Shown piece after piece: positions 6,102-9,288 of a stretch of 9,288 nucleotides of DNA (positions within the stretch are counted from its first letter, which is position 1; each line of letters opens with the position of its first letter). The notes beneath the pieces were generated by a model. That model ran no database searches and was not told the origin of the DNA. It was given only the letters and a program-made list of their open reading frames with translations. The DNA is from an uncultured Eubacterium sp. (lineage in GTDB: Bacteria; Bacillota; Clostridia; Lachnospirales; Lachnospiraceae): positions 1 through 9,288 of the forward strand of contig CAJOPM010000005.1 of the NCBI GenBank assembly GCA_905236225.1, in the 5' to 3' direction. Both the position numbers and the translations under genes were made by a program.

Positions 6102-6971
6102 CTATAAACCGTGTTTTAATTTAATCCTATCTAACCTTTTTAACAGAAAGCCTGCCGTAAAATATAGAAAAATAAATGTTGCAAAAGCGTGTATCAGATC
6201 AACACCAATACCTGATATATAAAATGCGACTATTGCGCTAAGCGATACTTCATTCATGCTCATAAATAGCGCTGCCGGATTCATTATTCCGCCGTAAATT
6301 ACTATTGTCATTAAAGCGCCCGTTAGTGCCAAAAAAATTCTTCTTTTAGGCATCAAGCCTTTTTTATTTAACGTTCCGCTTATAAATCCTATAAGTCCCA
6401 TCGCAAACATCTGCCACAAAGTCCATGGCCCCTGCCCAAAAATAAAGTCGCTGATAAACATCGCATATGCTCCAACTAAAAAACCGCACTCAGGGCCAAA
6501 GGCTATACCTGCTATAATTACAAAAGCATCTACGCTCTTAAAGCTTGGCAACATAAAAAAGGCAGCTCTCATCAAAACGCAAAGCGCAATAAAACTTGAT
6601 AAAAGCACTATTAATCTTGCTTTGATATGCTTGTGCTCAAACACTATTGCCACCAGTAACAGTGCATAGACACAAAGTAACAGTGACAGCACAAAATACG
6701 ATCTGTTGCCCAATAAAGCACTTACTATCGTATCACCATTTATTTTAATAATACTGCATATTGCCATAGCTATCACAAATGCTATAAGAATAAATATGTA
6801 AATGATACTCTTTTGTGATAATTTGCCGTCTAATCCTGCAATATGTCCGCCGTCATTTACTCTGTCAAACGGCGTTAACTTAAATGTCTTTAATGTCGGA
6901 GCGCTATCAGGCATTTCATATATATTTTTAATTATATTATACTCTAAATAGTTTTTACTTTTTTTAGACAT
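6102..6971 (-). CDS. ECF transporter S component (substrate-binding membrane protein)
   Basis: A 289-residue integral membrane protein with hydrophobic segments near 56-76, 92-111, 118-141, 147-177, 186-201, 211-237 and 243-277. The stretch GPECGFLVGAYAMF (159-172) followed by FGQGPWTLWQMFAMGLIG (178-195) is characteristic of an ECF S-component group; I associate the GQGPWTPWQM form with proteins proposed to carry cobalamin-type substrates, but this is recollection, not proof. Residues 1-54 are an unusually long hydrophilic N-terminal extension. ATG 6971 follows GAGGAAG at good spacing and overlaps the ATPase gene by 28 bases, indicating translational coupling. Its neighbours encode both energising ATPase domains and EcfT, making a complete dedicated (group I) transporter. 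Riboflavin, thiamin-related or other vitamin substrates remain possible. Confidence 0.85.
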   Translation of the reverse strand: MSKKSKNYLEYNIIKNIYEMPDSAPTLKTFKLTPFDRVNDGGHIAGLDGKLSQKSIIYIFILIAFVIAMAICSIIKINGDTIVSALLGNRSYFVLSLLLCVYALLLVAIVFEHKHIKARLIVLLSSFIALCVLMRAAFFMLPSFKSVDAFVIIAGIAFGPECGFLVGAYAMFISDFIFGQGPWTLWQMFAMGLIGFISGTLNKKGLMPKRRIFLALTGALMTIVIYGGIMNPAALFMSMNEVSLSAIVAFYISGIGVDLIHAFATFIFLYFTAGFLLKRLDRIKLKHGL

Positions 6972-8587
6972 GAAAGAACTTCCTCGGCGGTAAGTGCGCC
7001 TTCAAAGTAATCTTTTGACATTGCACATGCGAGTGTTGTGTAAAAATAATTTTGAGAAAAAAATTCCCTCGGACTACCTTGATAAGCGATTTTACCTTGA
7101 AACATAAATGCACACTCATCTGCATATTCTGCAACAAAATCAATATCATGAGTTACCATCAGTATCGCCACCTGCTGCGATTTAAGATTGGATAAAATTT
7201 TTGCGAAATCTTCTTTTAGTGCTCCATCCATTCCTTTTGTAGGTTCATCTAAAAATAATATCCTTGGTTTAAGCAAAATGATTTTAGCAAGCGATACAAG
7301 CTGCAGCTGTCCTTGTGAAAGATCATACGGATGCATATCTAAAATATCATCAATCCCAACATAGGATGCAACTAAGCGCGCCGTATGCTCATCATTCATA
7401 GATAAGAGTTCGTCAAAAACAGTATCCTTTGACATAAGAGCTATCGGCTCTTGAGTCAAGTATGCCAAAGTATTTTTATATAGTTCTTCGCTGCTGTATG
7501 TATTTATCTTTTTCCCTAAAACAGTTATTTTACCCCGGTAAGGCATATAAATCCTGCTAAGAATGCTAAGTGCCGTCGACTTGCCGCATCCGTTATCTCC
7601 CATCAACGCACAAAGACTGCCCTTTTTTATTGTCATATTAAAATCATTTAGTATATCAGCGCCATCCTTCTCATATCTAAAACACACTTCCTTGGCCTCA
7701 AGAGCAGGCTTACAATCTCTTGCCAAAGAATGATTGTTTTCTATACTTACTTTGTCAGGATTAATATTATTTAAGTATTTTTTCCCTTCTAAAGCTGTTA
7801 TCGGATACGGATGCTTCGCTTTCATATACGCTGCAATCTTAAGCGGATCCGGCAGGGCTGTTGCCATTTTATCCTTATTGTTTAGCATAAAATCTGCCAA
7901 TTCATCCGTTGTGTCAAATGATTTAAGGCTGCCCTTATTTATATAGAGAATTTTACTTGCATATTGCAATACTTTATTCAACCTGTGTTCGGCAATTAAT
8001 ACAGTTATACCGAGGTCTTGATGCATTTTCCTAAGAGTCCTTAAGAATTTGTCTGCGCTTATAGGGTCTAAATAAGCAGTAGGCTCGTCTAGGATAAGCA
8101 TCTTCGGTCTCATAATCATTACTGATGCCAAATTAACAAGCTGCTTTTGACCTCCGGATAAATGTCTTATATCTTTATCAAGCCAGCTGCTAATTCCAAA
8201 ATAGCCTGCAATTTCGGATGCTCTTATATTCATCACATCGCTTTTTTCTCCGAGACTCTCAAGACCAAACACAAGCTCATGCATCACCGTATCGGTTACA
8301 ATCTGCTCGTCGGGATTTTGAAACACATAGCCTATCTTAGAAGCATTGTCTTTATCGCTCATATTATCAATATTTTCTCCTAAGAAATACACTTTCCCCT
8401 CTCTGTTTCCCCGAGGAATAAGCGGTTTCTTAAAATGCTTTAAAAGAGTGCTCTTACCGCTGGCACTTCTTCCAAACAAGAGAGCAAAATCCCCCTCTTC
8501 AATAGAAAAGTTTACATCTTTTAGACATTTATTATTGCTCTTAACATATTCAAAGCTAAGATTACGAGCTTCTATCAGCACTCCCAC
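6944..8587 (-). CDS. Energy-coupling factor ATPase with two fused ABC domains
   Basis: A 547-residue double ATPase equivalent to EcfA1 plus EcfA2. Domain 1 (about 1-235): Walker A GRSASGKST (39-47), Q-loop FQNPDEQ (89-95), signature LSGGQKQ (143-149), Walker B LILDEPT (164-170), switch H201. A linker of about 60 residues (236-297) follows. Domain 2 (about 298-510): Walker A GDNGCGKST (330-338), Q-loop TQEP, signature LSQGQ (423-427), Walker B LFLDEPT (444-450), switch H480. All catalytic residues are present, though domain 1 has Ala for the second Walker A glycine and domain 2 a variant signature. The start is GTG 8587: a stop codon lies two codons upstream and AAGGAG precedes it. It overlaps ecfT by 13 bases and the S component by 28. 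It hydrolyses ATP on the cytoplasmic face to drive vitamin uptake through EcfT and the S component. Confidence 0.93.
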   Translation of the reverse strand: MGVLIEARNLSFEYVKSNNKCLKDVNFSIEEGDFALLFGRSASGKSTLLKHFKKPLIPRGNREGKVYFLGENIDNMSDKDNASKIGYVFQNPDEQIVTDTVMHELVFGLESLGEKSDVMNIRASEIAGYFGISSWLDKDIRHLSGGQKQLVNLASVMIMRPKMLILDEPTAYLDPISADKFLRTLRKMHQDLGITVLIAEHRLNKVLQYASKILYINKGSLKSFDTTDELADFMLNNKDKMATALPDPLKIAAYMKAKHPYPITALEGKKYLNNINPDKVSIENNHSLARDCKPALEAKEVCFRYEKDGADILNDFNMTIKKGSLCALMGDNGCGKSTALSILSRIYMPYRGKITVLGKKINTYSSEELYKNTLAYLTQEPIALMSKDTVFDELLSMNDEHTARLVASYVGIDDILDMHPYDLSQGQLQLVSLAKIILLKPRILFLDEPTKGMDGALKEDFAKILSNLKSQQVAILMVTHDIDFVAEYADECAFMFQGKIAYQGSPREFFSQNYFYTTLACAMSKDYFEGALTAEEVLSCLKKVKTI

Positions 8588-9288
8588 AGCCTAAAATCTC
8601 CTTTTTGTGCCTCAATCCTTTTTGTTTTAATTCTCTTAAATATAATCTTTTCATATATCGATAACGACACCGGTATAGCGCAATACGCTCCGTACGAAAC
8701 AAGTGTCATAACTCTTATATTTATTTTGGCATATGATAAAACTATCTCAGGGTTAAAGCTTACCCTTACACCTTTAAAAGCTGCGCCTATGAAAAACACA
8801 GTCATAAATACAGCCATAACAACAAGCATTATAATATCTCTTTTTTGTATTCTTCGCTTGTTATATGGAACTCTTTTTGATAAACCATATCCTCTGCACT
8901 GCATAGACAGTGCAGTATTTACTCCGCTTTCAAGGCTCCAGGCAAAAAGCGAGGAAATAAATCCTGCACCTTTTATAAACTTCTTTTTTGCTTTGCTATA
9001 AGGAAGGTTATAATGCATACATTTTTGTGCATTTGAAATTTCCTTCCCCATATTATTAAAACGAGGCAAAAACCTAAGCGTCATAGAAAATATAAGAGCA
9101 AGTATCGGAGCAAACTTATTCATTATATACATAAGCTTATCAGAAGTCATCGTCGATGATAGCGCAACAAACCATATTATGGCTGCTGTAAACATCATTG
9201 CCGATACAATACCGAATATAATCGTCTCTAATGTCAATGCATTACCGCTTGGGAAATATGCAAGTATAGTCACGCCGTAATGATTAAA
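8575..9288 (-). CDS. ecfT: EcfT-type transmembrane subunit, 5' end beyond the window
   Basis: The 3' 237 codons of an energy-coupling factor T protein (CbiQ/EcfT family). The reading frame stays open to position 9288 (FNHYGVT...), and family members have more sequence before this NHxGVT region, so GTG 9273 is not the true start; roughly the first 60-90 residues are missing. Visible features are hydrophobic segments (LETIIFGIVSAMMF..., KFAPILALIFSMTLRF, DIIMLVVMAVFMTVFFIGAA, VMTLVSYGAYCAI), the family segment MTSDKLMYIMNKFAP with RFLPRF, and the coupling-helix region. EcfT links the two ATPase domains to the S component. The second coupling motif is CRGYG (consensus ARG-type); the first site reads CMH. 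The stop overlaps the ATPase start by 13 bases. The promoter, and any riboswitch, lies outside the window. Confidence 0.92.
   Translation of the reverse strand, partial: FNHYGVTILAYFPSGNALTLETIIFGIVSAMMFTAAIIWFVALSSTMTSDKLMYIMNKFAPILALIFSMTLRFLPRFNNMGKEISNAQKCMHYNLPYSKAKKKFIKGAGFISSLFAWSLESGVNTALSMQCRGYGLSKRVPYNKRRIQKRDIIMLVVMAVFMTVFFIGAAFKGVRVSFNPEIVLSYAKINIRVMTLVSYGAYCAIPVSLSIYEKIIFKRIKTKRIEAQKGDFRLWEC

Noticed and set aside
6964..7149. 61-codon minus-strand frame at the 3' end of the ATPase gene
   Set aside because: It is an alternative frame of the ATPase C-terminus, and its apparent membrane character is a by-product of AT-rich codons.
1..9288. CRISPR arrays, tRNA or rRNA genes, insertion sequences, toxin-antitoxin or defence genes
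   Set aside because: I saw no regularly spaced repeats, cloverleaf-like sequence, transposase motifs or defence-type domains on either strand.

Overview
The window reads as chromosomal DNA of an AT-rich, low-GC Gram-positive anaerobe, most likely a Clostridia member of the Lachnospiraceae type. The grounds are strong AGGAGG ribosome sites, sigma-A-like promoters, a GerW/YtfJ plus DUF2953 gene pair, a group-I ECF vitamin transporter with fused ATPases, and a secreted protein ending in a lysine-only basic module of a kind I associate with that family. The taxonomic call is inference. I see no phage, insertion sequence, CRISPR array, tRNA or rRNA.

Layout. Positions 1-184 are non-coding and hold two GC-rich palindromes and a plausible promoter. 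Positions 200-2860 (+) encode an 886-residue exported, probably beta-helical surface protein, closed by a very strong terminator (2873-2923). Positions 2969-3244 (+) hold a sigma-A-like promoter and rpmB, encoding a zinc-type ribosomal protein L28. A hairpin at 3258-3283 separates rpmB from everything to the right, which is all on the minus strand.

The minus strand holds two transcription units, read right to left. The upstream unit (9288 to 5314) is a tightly packed ECF transporter operon: ecfT (its 5' end lies beyond the window), a double ATPase, an S component, then a NodB-type deacetylase 17 nt behind it. The first two junctions overlap by 13 and 28 nt, suggesting translational coupling. 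The second unit (5216 to 3291) has its own promoter at 5249-5277 and carries a Nudix hydrolase, a small unknown protein, a DUF2953 membrane-anchored protein and a GerW/YtfJ-family protein. No clear terminator separates the two units, so some read-through is possible.

How the genes work together. EcfT, the fused EcfA and the S component should form a complete energised uptake system. A corrinoid is my best but weak guess for its substrate. The DUF2953/GerW pair is a recurrent sporulation-associated pair in Firmicutes. The surface protein and rpmB are separate units. I found no convincing new system. The items most worth a second look are the charge-polarised surface protein, the paired asymmetry in the two ATP sites of the transporter, the repeat pair around the Nudix promoter, and the cytosolic NodB-like enzyme tied to the transporter.
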